64,000 bases of DNA from Eudorina sp. 2006-703-Eu-15 (Eukaryota > Chlorophyta > Chlorophyceae > Chlamydomonadales > Volvocaceae), in contig BDSI01000026.1 of NCBI GenBank assembly GCA_003117195.1, positions 924,397 through 988,396 on the forward strand, written 5' to 3'. Numbering within the stretch: position 1 is the stretch's first letter; each line of letters begins with the position of its first letter. The notes beneath the pieces are model-generated. The model was not told the DNA's origin, searched no databases, and was given only the letters and a program-made list of their open reading frames with translations. Both the position numbers and the translations under genes were made by a program. Below, piece by piece: positions 1-12,000 of the stretch.

Positions 1-3000
1 CATCGGGTGCGGGCCGCGTGGCGGTCTTCGGCGCGGAGCGGATGCTGTCGCAGTGCTGCAGGCGGCCCATCAAGGACCGCTTCAAGCCGCGGCCGGAGTT
101 CGACCTTCTCGTCATGAACACCGCGCTGTGGCTGGCCGGCGATGCTGTGAGTGCGTACGTGCCGTATGCAGTAGTACAATACGGTATTAGTAATAATAGA
201 ACAGGATGAAGTACAGTCATGTGATCGCGCTGACTGCCGCGTCTGCCGCCGCCGCCGCCGCCGGCCCCCTGACGGGCGGTACCGTCTACCGTGGCGGCGG
301 CGGCGGCGCTGCCGCGGACGCACTGCACCGCGGGAAAAAAATCATACCGACCATCTGAGACTCAGATGGACCAGTGTTGCTATCTTAAATAAAAAGAATA
401 TTTACGGGTAAAAAAACCCGGAATTTTTCTATTTCCCGGAACCCCAAGAAACCTGTGAGATTTCATTTATTTGACGCTGTGGAGAGCCGAAAATCTGCCC
501 TGCCAACTATTTTCCAGACTATCAAAAGGGCCTGGAAATCTGCAGGCGCAGGGGCAATTCCTGCATCGTACACCTGTCTACCGCCAAAACACACTCTAAT
601 GCCGTGTCCCCAACTCCTGGTTACCCTCCCGTATGCATCCGCGACGCAAGGAAAGCGCGCATCAGGCCTCCAAGACTGAGAATCCCTGTCGTAGCTGTGG
701 TAGCAGTGGCCCTGCTGTTAAAACACAAAGAAATATTTCCGGCCTCCCTCGGAGGTTTTTATTTCCTGGCACCTTGGAAACCCCCCCAAATCTGCCCTGC
801 CAAAGGTTTTTTGGCTACTGGCGACAGGCCGAAAACCTGCGGAATTCTATTTCCCCGTTTTGGAAGATAGCGACACTGATCTGAGCCCGTTGGACCACCC
901 GGTCGGGACTCGGGTCCACCTTGTAACGGTCACACCGCGTACCGACCGCGCCTCCAAGGTCCCGGTGCACCCTGTGTGCCCGCACCGACGGACCGACTGA
1001 CCGACACCTGCCTTGGCTGCTGGGTATCGCGTGTGGTTTCGGAACATGGGTTTATTACCCAGCACCCAGCAAGCAAGGCAGTCGCGTCGTCCCTCCCTCC
1101 CCGGGCCCCTCTCATCATCAGGTCCGCAACGGCGTCAGGAAGGCGACCGCGTGCGTCTCTGACAAGAAGTTTCGGCCGCTGGCAAGGTGCGCGCGCGAAT
1201 GCATGTATATGTCCACACACAATATACATACATACATGTACAAATACCCACCGCAGTACAGCATTGCAGTATATCTCGCCGTGCTTGTCCTACCAATTTT
1301 GGTTGGCTGGTGCGGGTGCCGGCTCGTATCACCTCCACCGTACCGATGCCGCCGCCGCACCCACACACAGTTACACGCCCGACATGCCTTGCATGACGGC
1401 CGCGCCCTAGTCCACCTCCTTCCTTCGTCCTGCTGTAACATTGCTGGGTCCTGCATTGCTCGTCGTCGTTGTCACACTCTTCATTTTTCATTCACGACCA
1501 CGGCCAGTCTTACACGGTCAAGGCAAGACCTGGCATGCACTCCGAAACCTGCCGCCGTTTCGTGAAATCCCTTGCCACCCTTTCCTGTGACGCCCCTTCG
1601 TTCCCTCCTAGGTTCCTGGCCAGGGGATATCCGGAGCACTTCAACACCAAGCAGCAAGCCGGCCTAGATTTCCTGGTCGTGAGCCTGCCGTCGTTCCTCG
1701 GCGGCAACCACACCAAGTGTGACGTATATGTCGTACAGACGTTTGATGACTTGTACTACGTGCAAGCAGTGCAGGACTTCCTGGTGGGCTACGTGCAGGT
1801 GTACGGCAAGGGCCTTATGGTGGCGGGCCCCGACACGCTGCCCACCATGTTCACGCAGCCGGACGCGCCCAACACGCCACCGCCGCCGCGGGCGCGGAGG
1901 CAGCCGGCGGCGGGACGCCGCCTCTCCGTTCTGGATGACGGCGTTGGGGTTCGAACCGGGCACCTTGGCGACATGGATGGCAAGGAATGGGAGGATCAGC
2001 AGCAGCGGCAGGGGCAGCAGGGAATGGCCGCGTCGCAGCTGGCCGAGCAGCAAGCTCAGCCAGCAGCTTCTCGGGAGGAGAACTATGAGAAGGGCTATCT
2101 GGACTACGATGACGGCCTTTCCTTGGAGCCGACTCGCGGTGAGGCGCCGGTGAGGATAGTGAGGACGACGGCGACGACGACGGCGACGACGACGGCGACG
2201 ACGACGGCGACGACGACGGCGACGACGACGGCGACGACGACGGCGACGACGACGGCGACGACGACGGCGACGACCACGGCGACGACGACGGCGACGACGA
2301 CGGCGACGACGACGGCGACTGCGACCGACGACGGTCCCGTGACCGGCGGTAGTAGCAGTGAAGGCCAGTGGTTGGTGCCGTACACTCGGAGCTCAGACCC
2401 ATCTCGCACTGTTGATGTGTACGGACGTGAGGACCTTGTACGGCGGTCACTGCAGACGGGGGCCGACGACATCAACAAGTATCCGGTACGTACGGGCGGT
2501 ACGAGCGGCGGTGCAAACGCGCACGTGGGGATGATCATCATCCATGACTGGCTGGTGCATGGATGGATGGATGGATGGATGGTGGTCAGGCAAACTGGCT
2601 TCATGCGAGCCGAGACGGCGCACGAATGTGTGTAATGGGTGCAGGCAGGCAGGATTCTGGTCAGCAGGCTTACTTCATCTGCCAGCGCTGTTGTAGTTTC
2701 TTGCTTTCAATTGCTTTCACTTGCTTCATGGGGTGCGTTCCGCCCTTTCCGCCTCTATCTCCGCAATCGCACAGTCATATCGCACGGTAGCAACCTCAAT
2801 TTGTGTGCGGGCTGTACGTACATGCTTGCGGGCCACGGCCGCCAATTCGACCCACCCCTCCCTCGGTCCCTTCCTCGGTCCCTGCGCCTCCGTGCCTTCC
2901 GTCCCCGTCGTACGTTGTACGACAGATCAACGTCGTCATCATCAGATTCCAGGTGATCTTCCTCAGGTCGAGGGCCAACGGTGGCCTGTGCCAAGTGGAC

Positions 3001-5322
3001 AGCTCCGATTCCAGGAACGCGCTTGTCGCATCCTACTTGTACGTCGATTGCCTTCCCAACCAAGGCAGGTGCTACCCGCTGTACGACATGGTGGCTATCG
3101 TCAACACCGTCGCCGTGGCCCGCAAGACCTTCAATCGAAACGCCCAGAGGGCTCCAGATACGGCACTGTTGTACCACTACTTCGACGTTATTGACTACAT
3201 GGCGAAATTTCAGTACAGCTTCTCTCCGTTTCCGCCGTGGGTGGCCATACCGCCGCCGCCAGCGCCCCGGAGCGCGCCGCCGCCGCCGTACAGAGACAAA
3301 CCGCCGTCGCCGCCGCCGCCATGTGCGTCACCCGTCGTCGATGGGCCGCACGGGACATGGGTTGAATGAAGAGGGCTGTTGGCTGATGCAGATATCGTAG
3401 CCCTCAATGGATTGTTGGGCAGTAGTGATGGTGGGCAGTGAACGAACCTTGCTTCGCTGCTCAAGCGCCCCCTTCCGTCTCCGGCAGATGTAGATCTATC
3501 TGGATGGTTTTGGAATCCCGGGATCTGCTTGAAATCCAGATCCCAGATCGGGGTTTCGGGTCCATTCAAGGTCTGGATGGGATCCATCCCATCCATCCAG
3601 GGCCTGATCCGGGGTTGTGACGTGCGTGCGCATTTAGTTGCGCCGCGGGGCAGCATGCGGGCGGCCCTTAATCCCTGGCCCGGGGCCGCCGTGCATGCGT
3701 ACGGCAGTACGTATATACGGGTTCAACGATTTCGTCCTGGCTACACTAATACCCCTGCCCGTTGCTATGGCCAGCGAGTTATTATTGCTAACACGCTTGC
3801 TTGCCGTTGGACCTGCACCGCCCGCCCCTTGCTTGCCTCGTACGTCCGCCGTACTTCCAGCTGGCCTGCCCGATCAGTACAAGTACCTGGGTTGCTTTAG
3901 GGTCACCAGTGTGCCGAGCTTCTTCAACATCACAATTTTGCAGTCGAACCCGGCCAACAGGAACAACATCACAGTTTCCAGGTACGTCAGCGCCTTCGTT
4001 GTCGTGGTTAAGTTGGCCGTTTGGTAAAGCCACCCGCCCTGTACCTGGACCTATATATCTATCCAGTGGTTTGCGATTTCTTCAATGTACCTGTACATTC
4101 ACTACATTTGATTTTATTTATTTTGCATTTATTTGATCAGGGATGCGGATGAGGGGAGGAGCAATGAATTATTAAGGATGTTACAGAGGGACCCCGCGTG
4201 TCATCGGTGACAGCTCCTCACCAAGCAAACACTGCAATAACGAAACCGCGCCACCGTGGCGCACCGGATAGGCTCCACAAGTGCACCGAAGCACACCCCG
4301 CGCCCAACCTACTAGGGAGCCAGGGGACCAAGGATAGAGCCCGCTCAAAGGGATTCAAGCCGCCAGGGCGCCCCTATCCGCGAACCACCACCACGGCCAA
4401 GACCGGCGGCCATCTCCGGCGGTGGCCCGTAGTAATGGAAGGCGACGGGGCCTCGCTCGTAAGCCACTATCAGGCAATCATGGGTCTGTCCGACTCCGGA
4501 ATGCCTCCCAGGGCCAAGACCCCCTTCCCCCCGCCCTTTTGCCAGGCATACTTGGCAACGCCCCGACATGCAACCACCTGTATATACCTCTTGCATATCA
4601 CGCACTCCTGCCTTCCTTGCCTGACGATCAACACACGCTACGAAGGACCCTAGAGCCCAGGGAGGGCCAGCGTAGAACACCGTACAGCCGCACAGCCGTG
4701 CAGCTGTACAGTCATACAGTCGTATAGCCGTACAGCCGCGCACAGCGACACGTACGCCTGCTGCTGGCAACTTCCGTCACCAGACACACCTAGCTATGCG
4801 CGCGGGATTCGATAATACACACATACAGCAAACCGCCGCCGCCGGCAATTCTAAACATACAGCAAACCGCCGCCGGCGGAATGGCATTTGTACAGCATCC
4901 TGTGCAATTCTGCATCATCGATCGCCGTCAAGTGGCTTGCTTGGATCCCCCTTGGTCCTCTATGTACTTGGCGGGCAGCGGGGTCAATTTCTGGTTAGCG
5001 TAGCTCGTGCGCAAGTAGCAAAATTCCCGTTGATGCATTATGCAAATTAATGCTCCCCTGTGATTTCCGTTTTCGCCGACACCTTTGCAGGTGCTTCCAA
5101 GGCGCTTTAAGCATGAACCAAGGAAGACTGCCGATGGGCTTTACAGTGGCGATGGTTGGCGGTATCGGCTGCAAGGCCTCGAGGGTCATTCCGGAAAAGC
5201 CCCTATATGCGATGACGGACAACGTATACTGCAATAGTTGTTGGGCGGCAAATGGCCAGCTGTGCGGCGCAAGTCAGCCAGAGGTTGGTACGGCAGTGTA
5301 CTGGAACGTGGGTATGGCCTAA
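1..5322 (+). CDS. Gene A (partial): 3' part of a secreted WSC-like / proline-rich wall-type protein
   Basis: This is the 3' part of a gene that begins left of the window; reading starts at base 3. Exons, from splice sites and phase: 3-146 (donor GTGAGT), 1508-2485, 2926-3322, 3861-3981, 5091-5322 (TGA). The first exon encodes GRVAVFGAERML...NTALWLAG, the end of an amidotransferase-like module. Exon 1508-2485 continues that fold (CDVYVV, GKGLMVAGPDTLP), then has RRQPAAGRRLS and a TTAT repeat tract. Exon 2926-3322 is a helical segment ending in a Pro-rich stretch. The last two exons form a WSC-like domain (YKYLGC ... CNSCWAANGQLCG ... VYW). Phases at the later junctions match genes B and C, and exon 3861-3981 is 121 nt as in both. 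Two features are odd. The intron that separates two exons in B and C is not removable here in frame, so the exons appear fused. Sequence similarity to B and C is also much lower than between B and C. The protein is probably extracellular; ligand and function are unknown. Confidence 0.75.
372..878. mobile_element. hAT-like MITE, diverged member (in an intron of gene A)
   Basis: Left end CAGTGTTGCTATCTT at 372-386 is matched in inverted orientation by AAGATAGCGACACTG at 864-878. The termini fit the same consensus, CAG-N-GT-N-GCTATCTT, as the 236-bp and 397-bp elements elsewhere in the window. The interior is AT-richer than the surroundings and has no coding capacity. A clean 8-bp target duplication is not visible, but ATCTGAG occurs at 353 and again at 879. 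Assignment to the hAT-like group rests on the terminal motif only. Confidence 0.55.
885..950 (+). repeat. Dispersed retrotransposon-tail-like repeat (GGGTCCACCTTGTAACG)
   Basis: A segment of about 65 bp containing GTCGGGACTCGGGTCCACC and then TTGTAACGGT recurs at 29850-29910 in the same orientation and, inverted, at 20488-20530. It resembles the L1-like tail GGGGTCCGCTGTAACG in this window and may be a relative's 3' end. Confidence 0.5.
2164..2325 (+). repeat. 12-bp coding microsatellite (ACG ACG GCG ACG) in gene A
   Basis: A near-perfect tandem of a 12-bp unit lies inside the fourth kind of exon of gene A and encodes Thr-Thr-Ala-Thr repeats. Because the unit is a multiple of three, all frames stay open, and the antisense reading is Ser/Pro-rich. 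In genes B and C the homologous position carries a Gln/His-rich linker instead. Confidence 0.85.
4166..4345 (-). repeat. Dispersed repeat shared with gene B intron (GTTACAG-GGACCCCG ... CACCGTGGCGCACCGGATAGG)
   Basis: This intronic block of gene A contains a GTTACAG..GACCCCG.GTCATCGGTGACAG motif. About 60-70 bp later comes CGCCACCGTGGCGCACCGG followed by ATAGGCTCCAC. The same two blocks occur in the same order at about 16915-17030 in an intron of gene B, and the first block recurs near 41085, 19095 and 20635. The arrangement suggests 3' remnants of one retroelement family inserted in minus orientation. Confidence 0.5.
4676..4748. repeat. Short tandem repeat of GTACAGCC/GTACAGTC type
   Basis: An intronic run of imperfect 8-10 bp units (CGTACAGCCG, CACAGCCG, TACAGTCATACAGTCG) lies in gene A's last intron. 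No coding role is seen. Confidence 0.6.
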
Positions 5323-7392
5323 CAGAGGCGGGAACGTGCGTGCGCGTGTCGCTGACGTGAAGGGCGGGCGCAGCACTCGGAGGGGAACAAACTGCAGCTA
5401 CAGCCGCCGTCGTCGTTACGCACGTCCCTACTGGGGTGTGCGGCCGGCCGACGTATTCGGACCGACCGACCGACCGACCGACCGACTGCCTGCTGGTGAA
5501 AACACCAAACGGCGGTGTTCACGATGTCGTGCACGTGCGGCTGTGCGTGGGAGTTCTCCGGGGTTGTAGCTAGCTACGTCTTGTCGTATTATTGTACGGC
5601 ATGTGCCACGTGGATGGCCGAGCGCGTGATGATGCATGGGGCGCGCGCTTCGTTGCGATGCCTGTTGCGACGTACGGCGTCCTGTTGGAATGCATGGCAT
5701 CGTTCGTCTGTCTCGCGCGCGGCGCCTTGCTTTATTAGGTCCTCTTGCCTGCTGCACGCCCCGCCCGGCAATCCAGCAGCCAGCCCGGCTAGCTGGTTCA
5801 ATCTCAATGCATGGCATGCGCTACTACTACGTCATACGGTAACTCAACACGCACGCGGACCCACGCACGCGGACGCGCTCACGCACAGTAATAGTGGCTG
5901 TTTGCTTGATTGACTGACGCCGCGCTGCGAATCTGCGCGGCGGGGCAGCAAGGAAGGAGAGAGGCAGGGGGTAACGGCGGGGAGGTAGATGGGGCGGCTC
6001 TACTATCGCCACGCACCCGCTTGCGTACGTAGGCAGGTACGGTAGGTGGGTGGCGTGCGTCCCTCGCTCCCGGTTTCAAAGCCGGCAGGTAGGCACGCAC
6101 GTAGGCCCCGCACGACCAAGACATATACCGGCGGCGGTGGACCGGATGCATGGATGGATGGATGCTTCGGCGGGCGGCGAAGAGGGCTGCTGCATCCACT
6201 CGCTCGCCCATCAGCCCGAGCTAGCGTGCTGCTGCTGGCTCTATGTATGCCGGCTCGCCTGACGCTCACGTACGCACGTCGGATTGTCTCTCCTATGTCC
6301 GGTAGTATGAAATCGTGCCGGACGGACCCGCCCAATCACGTGGCCGGGAGGTAGCGACAGATAATCCCACGCACTTGCATGACGGATGAAGCGGTCGGCA
6401 GGCTGAGGATAGGCACGCGCGGCGACTGAGCTTATATTACTGATGCCCAGCAGGACACTTGTACGGCCAGCCTGCCGGTTGCCTCTGATGCGTGATGGGG
6501 AGACAGCTATGTAGGCGCGCGCCGCCGCCCCGCCGCCCCCCGCGGAAAGCTGCTGCGCGCGCGCGCCCGTGGCTACGTGGGCTGGCTCCTGGCTGGCTGC
6601 TGGGCGGTATCTCATTCTTGATGACTTCCTTATTAATGTCCACCCACCTGCCGTACGTCACGGTCAGCAAGCCGTACATCTACCTCACGGGCCACGCGCA
6701 TTCATCTAGGCAGTCCGTTGTCGTTACATATATACATACATGGGCCGTCTTGTTTGGGGTCGCTCGGTCCGAGAACGAAGTGTGGGTTCACGCACATGTA
6801 ACCTTGTAATGTTCATTTATTCATGTCGCTTTGTGCTTAGAGAGATGACTCCAAGCAAACGCCTTCATCACGTTGGTCCCCCAGTGGAAGTGGCTGCTAC
6901 CGTACACGTGCAGGCCCGTACGTACGTGATAGTAACCCATATCCCTACCTGGCAGGGATCGGAGTCGCTCTCGCAGTACCACGCACACGCGCCGGCGTCT
7001 GGAGCCGGTGGTGCCTCTACGTATCTGTGGTGGCGGGGGGGGCCGGTGCTGAGTGGTGGTGGGTGGTGGTGGTGGTGGTGGTGGTGGTGTGGTGGTGGTT
7101 GGGGTGGCGGTGCTGGTCTTTGGTCTCGGAACTATCTCCGATAGATAGTATGGTTGTCGTACTTGTCTCTGGTGCGATTCATGTCGAGGCGTTGCCGTAC
7201 GTCGTGCTTTACCTGGAAGGCACCTACGGACCTGGCCTAGTGGAAGAGAAATATCCTATATCAGGTCGTTTCCTGTTCACTGCACGTTCTGGACCGAGCC
7301 CCCATCTAACTGCCATGTATATTCGCCATACACAGTGCTTGCAGCCGCGATGTGGACATACATCTGCGCGTGACAACTAACGAACGTTTCAG

Positions 7393-7512
7393 CAACGGGC
7401 GGGCGGGTCAGCAATCCGAAGATCCCTCCCACCTCGGGCCTTGCCTACCTGCGGTGCCACTACTTTTCCACATACAGCGAGCTTGCTACATACCTGTGCG
7501 ATGCCGTACAGC
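7393..7512 (+). other. Exon-like fragment of unknown gene
   Basis: The segment follows an acceptor-like ACGTTTCAG and reads, in one frame, SNPKIPPTSGLAYLRCHY and on to LCDAVQ. The composition is protein-like, with Tyr, Cys and Leu spacing and no low-complexity bias. No adjoining exon could be linked by phase, and no family was recognised. It could be a remnant of a decayed gene in the A-B interval. Confidence 0.25.
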
Positions 7513-7583
7513 TAGCCTGATCATGTCGTCATGCAGAGTTGCAGACCCATCGTATAGTGGTGAGCTGCTGTGTAGCATAGGAC

Positions 7584-7650
7584 TGAATGAATGAACGTTA
7601 CAGCGGACCCCAAAACGGAATCGACGGTGTATACCAGAGCAAGCCCCAGG
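7584..7650 (-). mobile_element. Short L1-like 3'-end fragment
   Basis: Reversed, this reads GGGGCTTGCTCTGGTATACACCG ... GGGGTCCGCTGTAACG followed by (ATTC)n. It matches the 3' terminus of the larger element ending at 24572 almost base for base. It is therefore an extreme 5'-truncated copy inserted in minus orientation, typical of target-primed reverse transcription. Confidence 0.7.
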
Positions 7651-8168
7651 CAGGACTGTGTTGAAAGGCTGATGTGCGTTGTGGGCCATTCGTTCGCACT
7701 ACGTACTTCGCTTCCCCTCGTCCGAGGCAGGCAGGTGCGTGCATGGTAATCACGGAGCGCAGTAGTCATACATACAACCTGGCAGCAATTATAGTCCGGC
7801 GAAAACTGGCGAAAACACCGGCGGACGGACTGACAGGCAACGATCGCGCCGTCGATCAATCGAGCAGCGGACGGTCCCCACATGTCCCCGGCCGTCAGCC
7901 GTCGCGCCCAGGTAGGCCTGCGCCACCCGAAGGAACCTGGCTATAGCAGCGCGACACAAAGGCTTAGATGTTAGGAAGCCCTTCCTTAGGCTGTTTTTCT
8001 TTGGGGTCCGGCCCTGCCTACAGAACCCGCCACCCGTGCAAAAACACGGTGAACGAAACCAACCGACGAGAAAACTGGACCTGACTGGACGAGGCCTTGG
8101 TCAAGAAGAGAAACTGCTTACTCTCATCCAACAACTTGTTGACTTGTTTCGGACGCTCTGCGTCCGAA

Positions 8169-8205
8169 ACAATTATGAATGGATGAACGTTACAGCGGAC
8201 CCCGA
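8169..8205 (-). mobile_element. L1-like 3' tail remnant
   Basis: ATGAATGGATGAACGTTACAG followed by CGGACCCCG matches the inverted 3' end of the L1-like element (GGGGTCCGCTGTAACG plus an ATTC-type tail). Only the last 30-40 bp are recognisable. Confidence 0.5.
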
Positions 8206-8789
8206 AAGAGGTGATGTCATGGCCATCGAGTGACTGGTGATAACCGCAAGCCGTCACTGACGCACGAACGTGCCCAGTACGGATAAAGTACGGAAACGGA
8301 ATTAAATTCAAGTACAGCGCGAGTCAGTAGCATGCGAGCGACCTAGTTGAGTGACGCAGCTTCCACTTCCGAACGCACATGGCAACTTCGGCCATCCCAT
8401 CCAGCGCAGAGCAAAGGATAAGCGGTATGCCTACCATATGCGCGCCATTGAGTTTCAGGGTCCTTCGTAAACGTGAGCCCGCGTGCATGTGCGTGTCTTG
8501 TGGGATGGAACAAATTGAGCCGTTCGCCTCGAACGACGCTGCGTCATGTGTGAGGGTTCGGTTCAGGTGATGCCGTTTCTTAAATTGCATTATATATAAT
8601 CATTTGCGACTGGGGACAATGTGTAGATGCCGATTCCTGGGTCCCCATCTGGGCACACCAAACCAATAGGGTATGGTGGTACACGGCATAGTACGATACA
8701 GTCGAAAATCTCTTTCAATAAAAGCGGACTGCAATACTAGGCAAGTATGAATAATCAATACTGTCTGTCCTATCAATACTGTCTGTCCT

Positions 8790-9034
8790 AGCCTGTGAAC
8801 GAAAGACGCGGAAATTTCCTCAGTCGAGCCATGCACTGACGGACTCCCTGCCATGACGCCAGGATATCGCACACGTGGCGGCTTACATCTTGCTGTTTCG
8901 CTTATGCTAAAATAACCCTTATTTATTATCAGCGACTCGCGACGATATTGGTTTCGGGCTTCATACCGGTACATGCCTGTCTCAGCGTTGTGGACATACC
9001 CACACTACACTTTTAATTATTTGATGAGACCAAC
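8790..9034 (+). promoter_or_regulatory. Conserved 5' flank of genes B and C
   Basis: The 245 bp before gene B's first ATG align, with gaps, to 34478-34708 before gene C. Shared blocks include GGAAAGACGC/GAAAGACGCG, TATCGCACACGT and TATTGGTT. It probably carries the promoter and 5' UTR. No TATA box or initiator can be assigned with confidence. Confidence 0.4.
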
Positions 9035-12000
9035 ATGACATCAATAGCGACAGCATCACACAGTGGCAATAACAATGGCCTGCTATACGAAGGCTGCGCG
9101 ACACCCGCAGTAACTCATAGTAACAAACATTTTCGTGGATGCAATGGTCACATCTTCAGAATGTTAATCACGGTGGTGCTTTGTACGTGTCTTGCGGGGA
9201 TCGTCGCGGCCGAGTTTGAGCAGAGCAGTACAGGTGAGTAACAACAACCATGAACATAATACTAATTCTTGCAAACATTCTCATTGAAATAACCCTTGGG
9301 GGACTGCAAAAATACTCATATGGCGGGCACTGGTACTCTGCGCTGGTGGTACTCAAAACGAGAGCTCTTGCTTTTATCATCACATGAACATATACCCATA
9401 TTGATGTATCGTGGCTTAGGTTTGCCTAGATATCCCTGGGTGGCCGTCATTGGCGGGCGTTTGGAAACGGCTAGACGATTGCGGGGGACTTTTGCTCAGC
9501 CGCGCTGACAAGGGCGGGGCACTGCAATAACGGAGGAGATTCTGCTCAGTACAGCAATTTCGGTAATGTTCATTTTCGAGTCAGACACAGCCCAGCAGAC
9601 CACGCTTCGCGGACTCGACGCTTGTGGCACACCGCCGGATTGCGGGGATGCTTCGGTGCCGCTGTATACCCAGTTCAACTGAACGGGGACGGTGAGGCCT
9701 GAAATAATCTTACTTCCATTCAGCACGGCGTTTTGCACGCCATCTACGCCCCGATGTCCCTTAGGACTGACCAACCTGATCTCCCGGATCCGCGCCATTC
9801 CCCGGTCATCGTCTAGCGTAACAGCACACGAAGCGAGCGCCATCAACGCCGCCAATACACGGACCCGACCTGGCCTGCGTGAATCTCCCCCTCCCCCCTC
9901 CCCCGCGCCGCCCCCGCACGATTCACACCGCGCGCGCACCAAGGGTTTCTGTTCCTTGTTTGACCCGGTTACATATATAGTCGATTCAAATAGCCCGGCC
10001 CGTGGAGGATTGGAGAATGCAGCGTGTCTGGGATTGCAGCGGCCCTGGGACAACTGCACGGCCCGCGCAGGCCCCCACACTCACCGTTCTCGCGGACCCG
10101 TGACAGACTGCATGAATCCGCCCCCGCGTGAACGCCCCTGCTGTATAGGAACGGATGCCCGATACCGTGGGGCGGTGGGGGGCCTGATGGGACGTCGCGT
10201 GGGTGCCTGTTAGGGTGCCTGATCAATAGGATGCATCCTGGGGGCCATACTGGATGGATGCCTGACGGGTTCCTGACGCATGCCGCACGGTCGCAGGTCG
10301 CGGCCGGGCCACCAGCATCGGCGGCGGAGGCGCGGAGGTGTACGACGGGCGCCTCCAGGGAGGGCTGCCGGCGGGGTCCGCCGCGCTTCGGCACAACGGA
10401 CGGGTGCTACAGACGCTGGGTAAGGCGGGGCGTGTGTCGCGCGAGCCGGACACGTTGCGCGGCGCCCATGACAGTACGACAGTGATGGCGGCGGCGGTGG
10501 CGGAGTTGCGACCGAGTTCCCGTACAACCGTAGCCGAGCCTGATATGGATGCGGCGTTGCGCGACAAACCAGGGCGTTGGGGTGGCGGCGGCGGCGGCGG
10601 CGGCGGCGTTGACGACAGCAGTAGCAGCATCCGACCCGGCGTTGGCGTTGACGACCCTAGCAGTTACGGCACCCCCGGCAGCAGCAGCGGCGGCGGCGGC
10701 GGCGGGGGCGGCGGCGGCGGTGTCAACCCCGATGTTTTCGGTGGCGTCCCGGGGTCCGATGTCGGGAACATGTACTCCTCCCGCTTGGAAGTGGACTCGT
10801 TACGGCGGCGGGTTGCGGGGGAGGCGTTGCGGTTATGGCCCGACGCCGAGGAGCAGGAGGAAGAAGACACATTCTCGGAGGGAACGTTTGAGGCGGTCCT
10901 GGAGGCCGTTAGGTTGCTCCAGGTGTATGATGGGCCTATCCCCGTGTATCCGGGCCCTCCAAGCAACCAACCGGTGCCTCCGCCTCCGTCGCCGGAACCC
11001 GCAGTGCCGCCACCGCCACCAAGCTATGCAGCCTTCCGGCCACCACCCCCGCCACCAATACCGTCGCCGCCACCACCACCAATACCGCCGCCGCCACCAC
11101 CTATACCACCGCCGCCGTCACCCTCACCGCCATCCCCCTCGCCGCCATCGCCGCCGCCACCACCTATACCACCGCCGCCGTCACCCTCACCGCCATCCCC
11201 CTCGCCGCCATCGCCGCCGCCACCACCTATACCACCGCCGCCGTCACCCTCACCGCCATCCCCCTCGCCGCCATCGCCGCCGCCACCACCTATACCACCG
11301 CCGCCGTCACCCTCACCGCCATCCCCCTCGCCGCCATCGCCGCCGCCACCACCTATACCACCGCCGCCGTCACCCTCACCGCCATCCCCCTCGCCGCCAT
11401 CGCCGCCGCCACCACCTATACCACCGCCGCCGTCACCCTCACCGCCATCCCCCTCGCCGCCATCGCCGCCGCCACCACCTATACCACCGCCGCCGTCACC
11501 CTCACCGCCATCCCCCTCGCCGCCATCGCCGCCGCCACCACCTATACCACCGCCGCCGTCACCCTCACCGCCATCCCCCTCGCCGCCATCGCCGCCGCCA
11601 CCACCTATACCACCGCCGCCGTCACCCTCACCGCCATCCCCCTCGCCGCCATCGCCGCCGCCACCACCTATACCACCGCCGCCGTCACCCTCACCGCCAT
11701 CCCCTTTGCCACCATCGCCGCCGCCACCACCAACACCGCCGTCGCCATCGCCGCGCCCACCTCCATCTGTCCCTCCGTTTCCACCGCCGCCGCCTCCACC
11801 ACCTCCGTTGGAGACATCATCACCACCACCTCCACCTCCGGTGTCATCCCCACCACTGCCACCAGCACCGACGCCCCTTCCGCCGCCATCGCCACCGCCG
11901 TCCATTTCACCACTGCCGTTGATATCATCACCTCCGCCGACACCACCGGCAAACCCACCGGCAACTCCCACATCACCGCCGCCTCTATCCACACAACTAC

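Larger units (their letters stand above)
5323..8790. other. Gene A to gene B interval: no supported gene
   Basis: The 3.5 kb between genes A and B holds no ORF with a convincing exon chain. It contains short GATG and GACC microsatellites (5458-5485, 6148-6165), a (GGT)n run at 7055-7110 and two retroelement tails (7584-7650, 8169-8205). Two fragments look coding. The first is 6640-6735, reading LPYVTVSKPYIYLTGHAH, vaguely like the KPYI-L-G motif of pectin-methylesterase-type beta-helix proteins. The second is 7393-7512. Both are isolated, so they may be relic exons or chance. Confidence 0.4.

Noticed and set aside
1851..2604. Ser/Pro-rich and Val-rich minus-strand ORFs in gene A
   Set aside because: They are antisense readings of the ACGACGGCG microsatellite.
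6640..6735. Pectin methylesterase gene
   Set aside because: Only one short KPYIYLTG-like stretch is present. There are no catalytic motifs and no linked exons in the surrounding 3 kb.
10549..11922. His/Arg-rich ORF in another plus frame of gene B exon 2
   Set aside because: It is a frame shadow of the proline repeat (CCA/CCG/CAC), with no splice-phase support.
11024..11992. Minus-strand Gly-rich ORF opposite the gene B proline rod
   Set aside because: It is the antisense shadow of CCN-rich codons. The sense strand belongs to a phase-consistent multi-exon gene.
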